Assembly (NCBI RefSeq): GCF_000429685.1
Contig: NZ_AUCI01000001.1
Location: 1-64,000, forward strand
Direction of reading: 5' to 3'
Source of the DNA: Salibacterium aidingense DSM 18341
GTDB lineage: Bacteria; Bacillota; Bacilli; Bacillales; Marinococcaceae
Length of the DNA: 64,000 nucleotides
Part shown: one piece after another, positions 33,681 to 42,467 of the stretch
Position numbering within the stretch: position 1 is the stretch's first letter
How the letters are laid out: each line of letters begins with the position of its first letter
Position numbers and translations under genes: made by a program
The notes under the pieces: generated by a model
Told to the model about the DNA's origin: nothing
The model's database searches: none
Seen by the model: the letters and a program-made list of their open reading frames with translations, nothing else

Positions 33681-34796
33681 CACTTCCTGTAGAACGTTTT
33701 CAATTCTTTCTCCTGAAGATGGGTGAAAGATATGAATTCGGTGTTGTTCAAATTTCAGCTTGACCGGATCCCCCTGTTTTAAATTCAACAGCTCGCTGCT
33801 TACTATACTAAACATGGTCTGCTCCTCCAGTCTTATGTGAACCCTGCATTCTTCCCCCAGATTTTCAAAAATAGAAACATTTGTTTCAACCGAAAAATCT
33901 TCCCCCTCTACTACGGAAATATCAGTTGGTCTGATCCCAAAATGATAGGTTTCATTCTCTCTTACATATTGTACATAGTTATCAGGGACCGGAAATGAAA
34001 TAACATTGTTTTTTGTTTTAAAAAATAGCCGCCCTTTATTCCTAATTGTCAGCACTTCCATGATATTCATAGGTGGTTCCCCAATAAAACCAGCGACGAA
34101 TTCATTTTGCGGATGATTAAATACTTCATAAGGCGTGCCAAACTGCTGCAACTCCCCTTCTTTAATAATAGCAATTCGATCAGCAAGCGCCATAGCTTCC
34201 AATTGATCATGCGTTACAATAATCGTTGTTGAATTAATTTCGGTGTGAAGATGTTTAATTTCTGTCCTCATTTTTTGTCTTACTTTTCCATCTAAATGGG
34301 AAAGAGGCTCATCAAGCAGCAATACTTCTGGTTCTCTTATAAGTGCCCGGGCGATGTTAACCCGTTGTTTCTGACCGCCTGACAACATTCCTGGTTTGAA
34401 GTCCAATAAGTCCTGAATATCCAGCAGTTCCGCAATTTTATTGATGCGTTGTTTAATTTCTTTTTTTTGAACTCCCCCTGCTCTTAAATTAAAGCTGATA
34501 TTGTCGTAAACCGATAATGGAGGGTACATAGCATAATTCTCAAACGCTAAACCTATGTTCCTGTCTTTTGGATGAAGATCATTCACTTTACGACCGCCGA
34601 TAAGAATGTCTCCCTCTGTAATTTCTTCTAAACCAGCGATCATTCGTAACGTGGTTGATTTTCCACAACCAGAAGGGCCGAGTAATGCAACAAATTCACC
34701 ATCGCTGCAATCAAGATTCAAATTTTTTACCGCATAAACTTTTTCATCTTTCTTGGCATATATCTTTTTTAATTGATGTAAAACTAATTTTGCCAT
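33678..34796 (-). CDS. polyol/sugar ABC transporter ATPase (UgpC/MalK type), second copy
   Basis: A 372-aa importer ATPase: Walker A GPSGCGKST near residue 40, signature LSGGQKQR, Walker B VLLLDEPLSHLD, switch His in VTHDQLEA, then a C-terminal TOBE region (FGIRPTDISVVEGE). It starts 13 bp inside the end of the first ATPase gene, behind AAAGGAGG. Importers with two different ATPases resemble the glycerol transporter GlpS/GlpT of rhizobia, which supports a polyol substrate. Confidence 0.9.
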   Translation of the reverse strand: MAKLVLHQLKKIYAKKDEKVYAVKNLNLDCSDGEFVALLGPSGCGKSTTLRMIAGLEEITEGDILIGGRKVNDLHPKDRNIGLAFENYAMYPPLSVYDNISFNLRAGGVQKKEIKQRINKIAELLDIQDLLDFKPGMLSGGQKQRVNIARALIREPEVLLLDEPLSHLDGKVRQKMRTEIKHLHTEINSTTIIVTHDQLEAMALADRIAIIKEGELQQFGTPYEVFNHPQNEFVAGFIGEPPMNIMEVLTIRNKGRLFFKTKNNVISFPVPDNYVQYVRENETYHFGIRPTDISVVEGEDFSVETNVSIFENLGEECRVHIRLEEQTMFSIVSSELLNLKQGDPVKLKFEQHRIHIFHPSSGERIENVLQEV

Positions 34797-35929
34797 GCCA
34801 TCCCCCTCCTTTTTGCTGAAAATTGGCTCAGCAAATTATTGCCCAGCTCATCAAAATAGATCGCAGTATTTAAGTCTATTTTGATATAAACATCCTGGTT
34901 GATAGAAATATCTTCATTGTACTTCATCGTGATTCGAATATACTTGCCATTAATTTCAACGGTGAGTACTGCTTTTGCTCCAAGAGGTTCAAAGCTGAAT
35001 ACTTTCCCTTTTATATATTCCTTGCTGTTAACTGGTTCAAATTGAAAATGGATATCTTTTGGACGCAGACCGATTCTAATTGTTTGCAGCCCCTTATTGC
35101 CCAACACTTGCTGTTTTTCTTTAGGCAGGAAACCGAATGCGGATTGGCCAAAAAATGGGCTGAAATCCACTTGTTCACTAGTCATAATATCGCCTTCAAA
35201 AATATTGATTTCAGGTTCCCCAAAGGAACCCGCCACAAATTCATTCTCTGGAAAAAAATAAACTTCTTCTGGTGTTCCTACCTGCATAATCTGTCCTTCA
35301 TTAATTACGGCAATTCTATCCCCTAAACTCAGGGCTTCCAGATAATCGTGGGTGACATAGATCGTAGTAGTATCCAAACTTTTTTGCATTTCTTTCAACT
35401 CCGCCCGCATCTGATGTCTTAATTTAGCGTCAAGGTGAGTGATCGGCTCATCCATTAAATATACATTGGGTTCTCTAACCAATGCTCTGCCTAAGCCCAC
35501 CCGCTGCCGCTGCCCATTTGACAGCTGATCCGGAGAGCGCTCCAGCAGCCACTCTATATTTAAAATTTCTGCTACACGTTCCACTTCTTTTTTTATTTCC
35601 GGTTCGGGTTTTTTGTAACGAGGACTTCTTAAAGGAGAAGCGATATTATCAAAAACGGACAAATGGGGATACAGCGCATAATCCTCAAACACCATTGCAA
35701 TATTTCTATCTTCCGGTTCCACGTGATTAATATATTGATCTTGTAAATATACAGCACCATGGTTCGGCATATGGATTCCAGCTATTACATTTAATAAAGT
35801 CGTTTTGCCTGCGCCGGCGGGGCCAAAAATAATAAAAAATTCTTTATCTTTCACCTCAATATTCACGTCATTAAGAGCAATATCATTATTAAAACGTTTA
35901 GAGATATTCTCAAGTCTAATATCAGCCAT
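34784..35929 (-). CDS. polyol/sugar ABC transporter ATPase, first copy with variant signature
   Basis: A 381-aa ATPase: Walker A GPAGAGKTT, Walker B VYLMDEPITHLD, switch His in VTHDYLEA, and a TOBE C-terminus (RIGLRPKDIHFQFEP). The ABC signature reads LSNGQRQR rather than LSGGQ, and the Q-loop is VFEDYALYPHLS in place of the usual Q-N pair; the partner ATPase has FENYAMYPP. Such paired, slightly degenerate sites suggest an asymmetric heterodimer. AAGGAGGG precedes the start; the ATG at 35929 and a GTG just before it are both possible. Confidence 0.88.
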   Translation of the reverse strand: MADIRLENISKRFNNDIALNDVNIEVKDKEFFIIFGPAGAGKTTLLNVIAGIHMPNHGAVYLQDQYINHVEPEDRNIAMVFEDYALYPHLSVFDNIASPLRSPRYKKPEPEIKKEVERVAEILNIEWLLERSPDQLSNGQRQRVGLGRALVREPNVYLMDEPITHLDAKLRHQMRAELKEMQKSLDTTTIYVTHDYLEALSLGDRIAVINEGQIMQVGTPEEVYFFPENEFVAGSFGEPEINIFEGDIMTSEQVDFSPFFGQSAFGFLPKEKQQVLGNKGLQTIRIGLRPKDIHFQFEPVNSKEYIKGKVFSFEPLGAKAVLTVEINGKYIRITMKYNEDISINQDVYIKIDLNTAIYFDELGNNLLSQFSAKRRGMAWQN

Positions 35930-35942
35930 CACTTATCCCTCC

Positions 35943-36761
35943 TTATCCTTTAACTGCTCCCATACTTAAACCGCGTACCAAATGCTTTTGAATCGCCAAC
36001 GCAAGGATAATAATAGGCAATGCAGATATAAGTACGGCAGCTGCCATCTGTCCATAATGAACGGTATCTGATGATAAGTAACCGACCATTGCAACAGTTG
36101 TAGTCATCACATCCTGGCCGGCAAGCAATAATGAAAACGTAAAGTTGTTCCATACAAAAATTAAGGATAATAAAGCTGAAGCAACCAGCCCTGGTTTAAT
36201 TAACGGCATTATCATTTTTAAAAACACTTGCCACCATGTATATCCATCCATTCTTGCCGCATGTTCCATCTCCACTGAAATATCTTCAAAGTAACCCCGC
36301 AGTATCCAGATCATTAAGGGAAGGGAAAGCACCTGGAAGACCCAGATCAGTCCAAAATAAGTATCGTACAAACCTATCTGCTGATATATTAAAAAAATCG
36401 GCAGTACAACAAAAATTTCTGGAGCAAATCGAAAGGAAAGAAAAGTAAAGGCAATCGTCTCCCTCCCTTTAAAATTGAATCTGGCCAACGCATATGCTGC
36501 CGGGACTCCTACAATTACGGATAAAGCAATGGCACCACTGCTCACGATTAAATTATCGATAAAATAACCAATAAAACTCCCATCAGAAAAAATGATTTTA
36601 TAGTTTTCTAAAGTAGGGTTGAAAATAAACGTGGTGGTAAACATGTCCCTGTCGTGCTTAAATGAGATAATCACTAGCCACACCAAGGGAAACAGTGCAA
36701 ACAGCGCATATAAAAACAATGCCAGGTCTTTAAAAAATTCTATTATTTTATTCCTTTTCAT
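35943..36761 (-). CDS. polyol/sugar ABC transporter permease, MalG type
   Basis: A 272-aa permease with six membrane segments, EAA loop VEMEHAARMDGYTWWQVFLKMIMP near residue 190 and C-terminus GLSMGAVKG. TAGGAGG precedes the ATG, 10 bp after the MalF-type gene. Together with the two ATPases and the lipoprotein it makes a complete importer in this operon, unlike the sulfoquinovose importer which lacks its ATPase. Cargo likely a short polyol. Confidence 0.88.
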   Translation of the reverse strand: MKRNKIIEFFKDLALFLYALFALFPLVWLVIISFKHDRDMFTTTFIFNPTLENYKIIFSDGSFIGYFIDNLIVSSGAIALSVIVGVPAAYALARFNFKGRETIAFTFLSFRFAPEIFVVLPIFLIYQQIGLYDTYFGLIWVFQVLSLPLMIWILRGYFEDISVEMEHAARMDGYTWWQVFLKMIMPLIKPGLVASALLSLIFVWNNFTFSLLLAGQDVMTTTVAMVGYLSSDTVHYGQMAAAVLISALPIIILALAIQKHLVRGLSMGAVKG

Positions 36762-36771
36762 TCTAAACCTC

Positions 36772-37737
36772 CTATTTTCCTGATGCCCTTCGTTGAGTTC
36801 TGGTCCAATATTTAACCATGTAATGGCTCACCACATAAACAAATACCCATAAAATGACCATATAAGGAAGGGATGCCCCCAACTCCTTATAAGAAAATGC
36901 TTCAAAATAAGCGGTCAACGGTAGTGTCATTAGCGTATCGCCAGGCCCTCCACGAGTTAAAGCAAAGATAATATCAAACATTTGTAAGGAAAGCATTAAT
37001 CTAAACAATATGGCTATTAAGAGCATAGGCATGATCATCGGAAGCGTTAAATTTTTAAATGTGAACCACGCCGAACCCCCGTCAATCATTGCAGATTCAA
37101 AAGGAGCTTTGGGCAGCGATCGGAGGCCTGCGAGAACTAGAATAATAACAAAAGGAGTAAACACCCAGGCATCAATTATTAATACCGTAAATAATGCTGA
37201 ACTTGGATCAGCCGCCCATTTGAATTCAGTAATGCCAATCATTCTTAACCATTTGCTTAAAATACCTACTGAATTATTCGTCATAAGCTGCCAGATTAAT
37301 GTCGCGATAACCGGGGCAATGACAAGTGGAAAAATAAGTACAATTCGTAAGGAACGTGCCAAAAGATTCTCTCTATTTAACAGCATAGCTATTCCAATAC
37401 CAAGCAGTGTTTCAATTAAAGTGGCCAATCCTGCATACATAAACGTCACTTTTACACTCTGCCAAAAACTGGCGCTTTGGAAAATGTAAAGATAATTAGA
37501 CAACCCTACAAAGTTATAGGAAGGATATTGAAACGAATAATTTGTAAATGAAAAAATAACGGCCATTCCAAATGGAATTAAAATACCCACTGTCAGTAAA
37601 AAAGCAGGACCTAAAATCAGGTATGGCCGTAATTTTTTCGAAAGAGGTATTTTGTGTTCTTTCGTATAAGAAGGAACGGGTGGTTCATTTAGTCTGCCTG
37701 CATGCTCTGAGGAAAGTTTTTTCTCAGGTGCTGCCAT
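36772..37737 (-). CDS. polyol/sugar ABC transporter permease, MalF type
   Basis: A 321-aa permease. A charged 35-residue N-terminal extension precedes six membrane segments beginning LRPYLILGPAFLLTVGILIP. The EAA loop is KAPFESAMIDGGSAWFTFKNLTLP, followed by ALTRGGPGDTLMTLPLTAYF. It forms the transmembrane pair with the MalG-type protein. A terminator-like hairpin separates it from the binding-protein gene upstream, which would leave less message for the membrane parts. Confidence 0.88.
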   Translation of the reverse strand: MAAPEKKLSSEHAGRLNEPPVPSYTKEHKIPLSKKLRPYLILGPAFLLTVGILIPFGMAVIFSFTNYSFQYPSYNFVGLSNYLYIFQSASFWQSVKVTFMYAGLATLIETLLGIGIAMLLNRENLLARSLRIVLIFPLVIAPVIATLIWQLMTNNSVGILSKWLRMIGITEFKWAADPSSALFTVLIIDAWVFTPFVIILVLAGLRSLPKAPFESAMIDGGSAWFTFKNLTLPMIMPMLLIAILFRLMLSLQMFDIIFALTRGGPGDTLMTLPLTAYFEAFSYKELGASLPYMVILWVFVYVVSHYMVKYWTRTQRRASGK

Positions 37738-37778
37738 TATTACCCCTACTTTCTATTCGTGAATCTATTAAGCGAAAA

Positions 37779-37836
37779 AGATGACAAAGACCCGCCTCAA
37801 AAAGTATAGGTTTGTTCGCTTAGGTCTAAGTCATCT
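37779..37836 (-). terminator. attenuator hairpin after the binding-protein gene
   Basis: Minus strand AGATGAC-TT-AGACC pairs with GGTCT-TT-GTCATCT and is followed by TTTTTCGC. An eight-base repeat TAAGCGAA/TTCGCTTA (37769-37776 and 37815-37822) would pair across it in the alternative way, so the two foldings exclude or knot each other. It probably makes part of the transcripts stop after the binding-protein gene. Confidence 0.5.
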
Positions 37837-37851
37837 CCCCAACTAATTAAT

Positions 37852-39270
37852 CTACCGTATTCTCGACACCCGATTTTCAATACTATCGTTTAGCTCATCG
37901 AGCCGCTCCTGTGTATCGTCCCCATTAACAATATCCTGGAGTGCTTCTGCCCATTCCGTTGTTGCATTAAAAAATTGAGGCTGCGGTGTGAATTCTATGG
38001 TGGCATTATCAATCATTGTCTCAAATGTTTCTTTATAACCATCAATGTCGGCGATACGATTTTGATATCCATCAGATTCATAGGCCGATTGACGAACGGG
38101 TTCAATAACATCCATGTTTTCTGCTCCCCATTTGGTGTGTTCCTTTCCTGAGAAATATTGCATAAATAACCAGGCTGCATCCTTCTTTTCTGAAGTACTA
38201 TTCATTGCTAAAGACCATACCCACATGTTTGACCCTAGCTCTCCATCCTTTGTTTTAGGAGGAGGAGCCAGTGCCATATTACCTGCTTCTGCAGTGGCAC
38301 CCTCTTGGTTATTAAAGAAGGAGAAAGTGTTTGCATCATAAGTAATGGCCGCTTTACCTGCTCCTAAATCGGAAGAAACTTGATACCAGGTGTAGTTTGT
38401 CCAGTCCGATGGTCCTGCTGTACGAATCATTTGTGCAAATTTATCGGTAATTTCAACGGCTTCCGGTGAATTAAGCTGCGGTTTTAGTTGATCATCCTCT
38501 ACTACGAAATCTTCGGCTCCATGGTTAGCAAAAGAAGTCATAAACCCCGGGTGAATCGTTGCCCAGGAGCGGGTTCCACGCACCCCGATGCCGTAAGAAC
38601 CTTCACCGTTCCAACCATTCAACTGCTCCCCGACTTCAATTAGTTCATCTAAGGTTTCTGGGACTTCATCAATCCCTGCTTCTTCTAATGCACGTTTGTT
38701 GTAGCTTAATGCATTGTATTCAAAGCCAAGCGGCAAGGCCCACAGATCCCCCTCCCCAACAGGATTTCCAGGTACCCCGTCCCAACGATTGGCGTTAAGC
38801 ACCCCTTCAAAATAGTCTTCCTGATCAAATTCTTCTCCTGTACGTCTTTCATCTTCTATAAATTCATCTAAGCTCTGGATGTAACCAGAAGGTGCGTATT
38901 CCCAGATTTGATAAGCCCCCGTCATAAATACATCCGGGTTCCCATTCCCTGCATTTAAGTTTGTTGATAACTTATCAAAGTAATTTTCTTCAGGGGTAAC
39001 AGAGTCGTTCACTGTTATTCCTGTCTTTTCTTCAAATTCCGGCAAACGTTCCAATATTGCTTCCGTATACGGATGGTCATTTAAGGCTACATTGATTTCA
39101 GATCCTTCAAATCTTTTCCAATCGAATTCTCCATCAAGCTCATCCAAATCGGCTTCTGCCGTTCCACCACTTTCTCCGCTTTCTGTCCTTGCCTCATTAT
39201 TTCCACTTGAACATGCAGAAAGTACGGTAATTAATGCAATTATAAAAATTAAAAACAGCCGCTTTTTCAT
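37852..39270 (-). CDS. polyol/sugar ABC transporter substrate-binding lipoprotein
   Basis: A 472-aa binding protein with lipoprotein signal (ALITVLSACSSGN; Cys near residue 20) and an acidic linker. Mature part shows INVALNDHPYTEAILERLPE and PDVFMTGAYQIWEYAPSGYI, as in CUT1-type binding proteins of polyol importers. Good ribosome site (GGAGGG). Second gene of the polyol operon after the dehydrogenase. Ligand inferred to be a tetritol or similar short polyol. Confidence 0.87.
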   Translation of the reverse strand: MKKRLFLIFIIALITVLSACSSGNNEARTESGESGGTAEADLDELDGEFDWKRFEGSEINVALNDHPYTEAILERLPEFEEKTGITVNDSVTPEENYFDKLSTNLNAGNGNPDVFMTGAYQIWEYAPSGYIQSLDEFIEDERRTGEEFDQEDYFEGVLNANRWDGVPGNPVGEGDLWALPLGFEYNALSYNKRALEEAGIDEVPETLDELIEVGEQLNGWNGEGSYGIGVRGTRSWATIHPGFMTSFANHGAEDFVVEDDQLKPQLNSPEAVEITDKFAQMIRTAGPSDWTNYTWYQVSSDLGAGKAAITYDANTFSFFNNQEGATAEAGNMALAPPPKTKDGELGSNMWVWSLAMNSTSEKKDAAWLFMQYFSGKEHTKWGAENMDVIEPVRQSAYESDGYQNRIADIDGYKETFETMIDNATIEFTPQPQFFNATTEWAEALQDIVNGDDTQERLDELNDSIENRVSRIR

Positions 39271-39306
39271 TGTTATCCCTCCAATTTTATGAATTTTCTG
39301 TACATT

Positions 39307-40401
39307 CTAAGGCTCTAAAATTATTTTTAAAGATTCTTCGCCTTTTTTCATTAATTGAAAGCCTTCTTCAAATTTATCCAGCGGCAGCCTGTGGGTGACT
39401 ACCCCTTCCGTTGGCATATCTCCATTTTCAATATTATTAATAACAATCTCGTAGCAATACGGCCCAAGATGAGATCCCAGTACGTCTAATTCCTTACGGT
39501 CCCCTATAATACTCCAATCTACCGTTACTGGATCTTTAAAAACACTAAATTCAACAAACCGGCCCAGTTTTCTAATCATGGAAAGACCTTGTTCGACAGA
39601 AGCTGGGTGACCCGTTGCTTCGATGTAAACATCACAGCCATAGCCTCCCGTCAATTCTTTTACCCTTTCTTCTACTGATTCTTCCGCAGGGTTCATTACT
39701 AAATCTGCTCCGAATTTTTTCGCTAACTCCAGGCGGTCTTTCTTCAAATCAAGGGCTATTAACGTCTGAGCCCCGGCTTTTTTAGCAGCTCCTACCATTC
39801 CAAGACCCAGCGTACCGGCGCCAGAAATCACAACAACATCTCCAAGTTGAATGTCAGCCCGCTGCACTGCATGCATACTGCAGGCATATGGCTCAATTAA
39901 TATCGCTTTTTCAATAGGAAGGCCTTCCGGAACCTTATAATTTATGGCTTCTTTTGTGAACTTCATATACTCAGCCATTCCACCGTTCACATTATTTTGA
40001 AAACCATATAGATCATGTTTTTCACACATCCAATACTGCCCCCGGTTACAAAACCGGCATTCCCAACACGGGACAATCTGCTCTGATATAATTCTGTCTC
40101 CTATTTCATATTGTGAGACAGCATCCCCTTTACTAACTACTTCACCAATAAATTCGTGTCCTGGAATTACCGGGGCTTTAATATAGGAAGGTTGGTTTTC
40201 ACTCCCCCAGAAACTTGGAGCTCCATCATATGCTTTAATATCCCCGGCGCAGATACCGCATGCTTCTACTTTCACAATAATTTCTTTCTCATTTTCTATT
40301 TTCGGCATCTCCACTTCTTCTAATCTGTAATCCCCCGGAGCGTAGGCCACAAGAGCTTTCATTTTTTCAGGTAAAGCTGAATTAGCATTTATCGCTGACA
40401 A
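39307..40401 (-). CDS. zinc-dependent polyol dehydrogenase, erythritol/threitol dehydrogenase-like
   Basis: A 364-aa medium-chain dehydrogenase. Catalytic zinc region CGICAGDIKAY and PGHEFIGEVV; structural zinc loop CWECRFCNRGQYWMC with four Cys; Rossmann motif GAGTLGLGMVG. The stretches YAPGDYRLEEVEMP and APSFWG recall mycobacterial erythritol/L-threitol dehydrogenase as I remember it. TTG start behind AAGGAGGAG. It would oxidise a tetritol to erythrulose for the DhaK/DhaL kinase. Exact polyol is not determined. Confidence 0.8.
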   Translation of the reverse strand: MSAINANSALPEKMKALVAYAPGDYRLEEVEMPKIENEKEIIVKVEACGICAGDIKAYDGAPSFWGSENQPSYIKAPVIPGHEFIGEVVSKGDAVSQYEIGDRIISEQIVPCWECRFCNRGQYWMCEKHDLYGFQNNVNGGMAEYMKFTKEAINYKVPEGLPIEKAILIEPYACSMHAVQRADIQLGDVVVISGAGTLGLGMVGAAKKAGAQTLIALDLKKDRLELAKKFGADLVMNPAEESVEERVKELTGGYGCDVYIEATGHPASVEQGLSMIRKLGRFVEFSVFKDPVTVDWSIIGDRKELDVLGSHLGPYCYEIVINNIENGDMPTEGVVTHRLPLDKFEEGFQLMKKGEESLKIILEP

Positions 40402-40448
40402 TATGTACTCCTCCTTTTTAATAATAAAAAATTCGAAATCTTTAAAAT

Positions 40449-40530
40449 AGTTAGCGCTTTCAATGATATAAGTAAATCTTAGATTATGCGGTTTCGTTTG
40501 TCAACACAATTTATAATATTTTTTCGTTTA
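40449..40530 (-). promoter_or_regulatory. control region of the polyol operon: cre-like site and two TTTCGTTT motifs
   Basis: The 377-bp AT-rich gap 40402-40778 separates the dehydrogenase gene from the divergent DeoR gene. AGTTAGCGCTTTCA (40449-40462) matches the cre consensus at 12 of 14 positions. TTTCGTTTG (40492-40500) and TTTCGTTTA (40522-40530) are likely DeoR sites, as the same motif pair precedes rpiB. No gene seen in the rest of the gap. Confidence 0.45.
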
Positions 40531-40778
40531 ATTACATTTTATTGTGTTTTTGATTTCAATTCATTATTTAAATAGATATTTTTTACATATATAGAAGATG
40601 TTATTGATCTATCGACCTTGCTCTTCTTTCCTTGTGGAAATTCGCTTTTTGGGCGGACCTTACTTATTTATTCCGCCTTCCAAAGTATAATTTTATAATT
40701 TTTTCATTTATATTTTTGATTATCTTCTTTTTTTTTCATATGATAGTATGTAGAATGAAAAATAAGAAGGTGAAGTTT

Positions 40779-41561
40779 ATGAGTAAATTATTTGTTACAG
40801 AAAGACGTCATAAAATTATGGAAATATTAAATAAAGAAATGCGTCTCACTGTTAAACGGTTAGCTGGAGAATTGGATGTTTCGGAAGTGACTCTTCGTTC
40901 GGATTTAAAAGAAATGGAAAAGGAAGGACTTCTTAGAAGAACTCATGGCGGAGCTATGCTTCCCAGCTATCCTGGAGAAGAGGTTTCATTTTCAGCCAGG
41001 GAAAAACAGAACAAAAATGAGAAAGTCATCATTGCGCAGCAAGCTTTAGATATTATAAAAGAAGGGCAATGCATCTTATTGGATGCAAGTTCCACAGCTC
41101 TAGAACTGGCCAAACTGCTGAAACAGAAAAATATCAAGCTGACAGTGGTTACAAGCGGGATCTATACCGCTTTAGAGCTAAGAGAAAATCCTGATTTAAC
41201 AGTAATCCTGCTGGGAGGTGTAGTGCGAAAGGGTTCCAGTTCCTTAGAAGGTATCCTTGGCTCAAATATTTTGGATCAAGTATATGTGGACATTATGTTT
41301 ACTTCCGGGAATGGTTTTACTTTCGAAACAGGGCTCACGGATTTTAACGTTTATGAAGTAGAATTAAAAACCGAAATGGTTAAAAAAGCGACCTCGCTTG
41401 TCGCTCTCATGGATCACTCCAAGATAGGAAAAAGTTCTATCTCTTCTTTCGCCAGAACAGACGATATTTCATATTTTATCACAGACCAAACTTTAACCAA
41501 GGAACAGTATAATAACTTTGAAAAAAGAAACATTGAAGTCCTATGCCCGGTAGAAGCCTAG
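40779..41561 (+). CDS. DeoR-family regulator of the polyol operon
   Basis: A 260-aa DeoR regulator: N-terminal helix-turn-helix (RRHKIMEILNKE; LAGELDVSEVTLRSDLKEME; LLRRTHGGAM) and a C-terminal sugar-phosphate-binding DeoRC domain (ILLDASSTALELAKLL; VTSGIYTALEL; GGVVRKGSSSLEG). The ATG at 40779 follows AAGAAGGTG; the longer frame begins with a hydrophobic stretch with no ribosome site and is rejected. Divergent from the polyol operon, which it likely represses in the absence of a phosphorylated intermediate. Confidence 0.88.
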   Translation: MSKLFVTERRHKIMEILNKEMRLTVKRLAGELDVSEVTLRSDLKEMEKEGLLRRTHGGAMLPSYPGEEVSFSAREKQNKNEKVIIAQQALDIIKEGQCILLDASSTALELAKLLKQKNIKLTVVTSGIYTALELRENPDLTVILLGGVVRKGSSSLEGILGSNILDQVYVDIMFTSGNGFTFETGLTDFNVYEVELKTEMVKKATSLVALMDHSKIGKSSISSFARTDDISYFITDQTLTKEQYNNFEKRNIEVLCPVEA

Positions 41562-41605
41562 TCTTTATCAGGTTTGTTTCAGGGATAAATAACTTATGTG
41601 AATTC

Positions 41606-41649
41606 AAAAAAAGCAGCCGTAATGTTTTTTCTATTATGGCTGCTTTTTC
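41606..41649. terminator. two-way terminator between deoR-type gene and nagB-like gene
   Basis: AAAAAGCAGCC (41607-41617) pairs with GGCTGCTTTTT (41638-41648), with weaker pairing inside. A-run on the left and T-run on the right make it usable in both directions for the convergent genes. Confidence 0.75.
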
Positions 41650-41705
41650 GATATGTTTCGATTTTTTTGTACGGCCAATTGTTGAAGTCTACGAGCAAAG
41701 ACAGC

Positions 41706-42455
41706 CTATTTATAGGCGAAGACATGGGGTGGCAGTTCTGCAGCAGCTTCTGCATCAAGCACTACTTCCACATTGGAGTGAAGCTGGAGAAACGAGGCGG
41801 GGTGCCAGGGGGAAATAGGCGAGCACAGCATTTCTTTAACGGCGTGAGCTTTTTCTTTACCGCTCGCCATCAAAACAATATGACGGGCCTGCAGAATTGG
41901 AGCCATGCCCATCGTAATCGCCTGCTGGGGAACGTCTTCCCTCCAAGCGAAAAATCGGGCATTGGCTTCCATCGTTTCCCGAGAGAGCTCCGCATAATGC
42001 GTATCGGCCCAAAGAAAGGAGCTGGGTTCATTGAAGCCGATGTGCCCGTTTTCTCCAATCCCCAGCAGCTGCAGGTCGATACCTCCCGCTTGTTTCAGCT
42101 GCTTATCGTAAGCTGTGGCGGCTTCTGCATCACCGGCAGTGGTGCTGAAAGGCAGATGAATGCGGGCCGGGTCAATGTTTACTTGGGAGAAAAAGCGAGA
42201 CCACATATAAAAAGCGTAGCTTTGCGGATGGTCCTGTGGCAGACCGATATACTCGTCTAAATTAAAGGTTTGCACCTCCTGAAAATCAATACGCCCGAGG
42301 TGATAACGCCGGACCAGCTCCTCATATAAACCCTCCGGGGTGCCGCCTGTGGCAAGACCTAGTATGCTGGCCTTTTTCTTTTTTAATTGATCCTCTATCA
42401 GGTCCGCGGCATCGTTGCTCATCTCCTGATAATTGTTTACCATCTTTATTTTCAT
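41706..42455 (-). CDS. nagB: glucosamine-6-phosphate deaminase-like protein
   Basis: A 249-aa NagB-family enzyme of normal length with LATGGTPEGLYEEL near residue 33, the catalytic Asp in FNLDEYIGL and the active-site His in LGIGENGHIGFNEP. NagB turns glucosamine 6-phosphate into fructose 6-phosphate and ammonia. It is the last gene of the yhf-like operon (13 bp after yhfX), not beside nagA or a GlcNAc transporter, so it may act on an amino sugar phosphate made by that pathway. Family certain, substrate less so. Confidence 0.85.
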   Translation of the reverse strand: MKIKMVNNYQEMSNDAADLIEDQLKKKKASILGLATGGTPEGLYEELVRRYHLGRIDFQEVQTFNLDEYIGLPQDHPQSYAFYMWSRFFSQVNIDPARIHLPFSTTAGDAEAATAYDKQLKQAGGIDLQLLGIGENGHIGFNEPSSFLWADTHYAELSRETMEANARFFAWREDVPQQAITMGMAPILQARHIVLMASGKEKAHAVKEMLCSPISPWHPASFLQLHSNVEVVLDAEAAAELPPHVFAYK

Positions 42456-42467
42456 TTTGACCCCCGC

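Noticed and set aside
40632-40778. Membrane-anchored N-terminus for the DeoR regulator
   Set aside because: The hydrophobic extension is AT-rich promoter DNA read in frame; the ATG at 40779 has the ribosome site and matches the family start.
41598-42260. 220-aa plus-strand frame over the NagB-like gene
   Set aside because: Starts within the two-way terminator and runs antisense to a gene with clear catalytic motifs.
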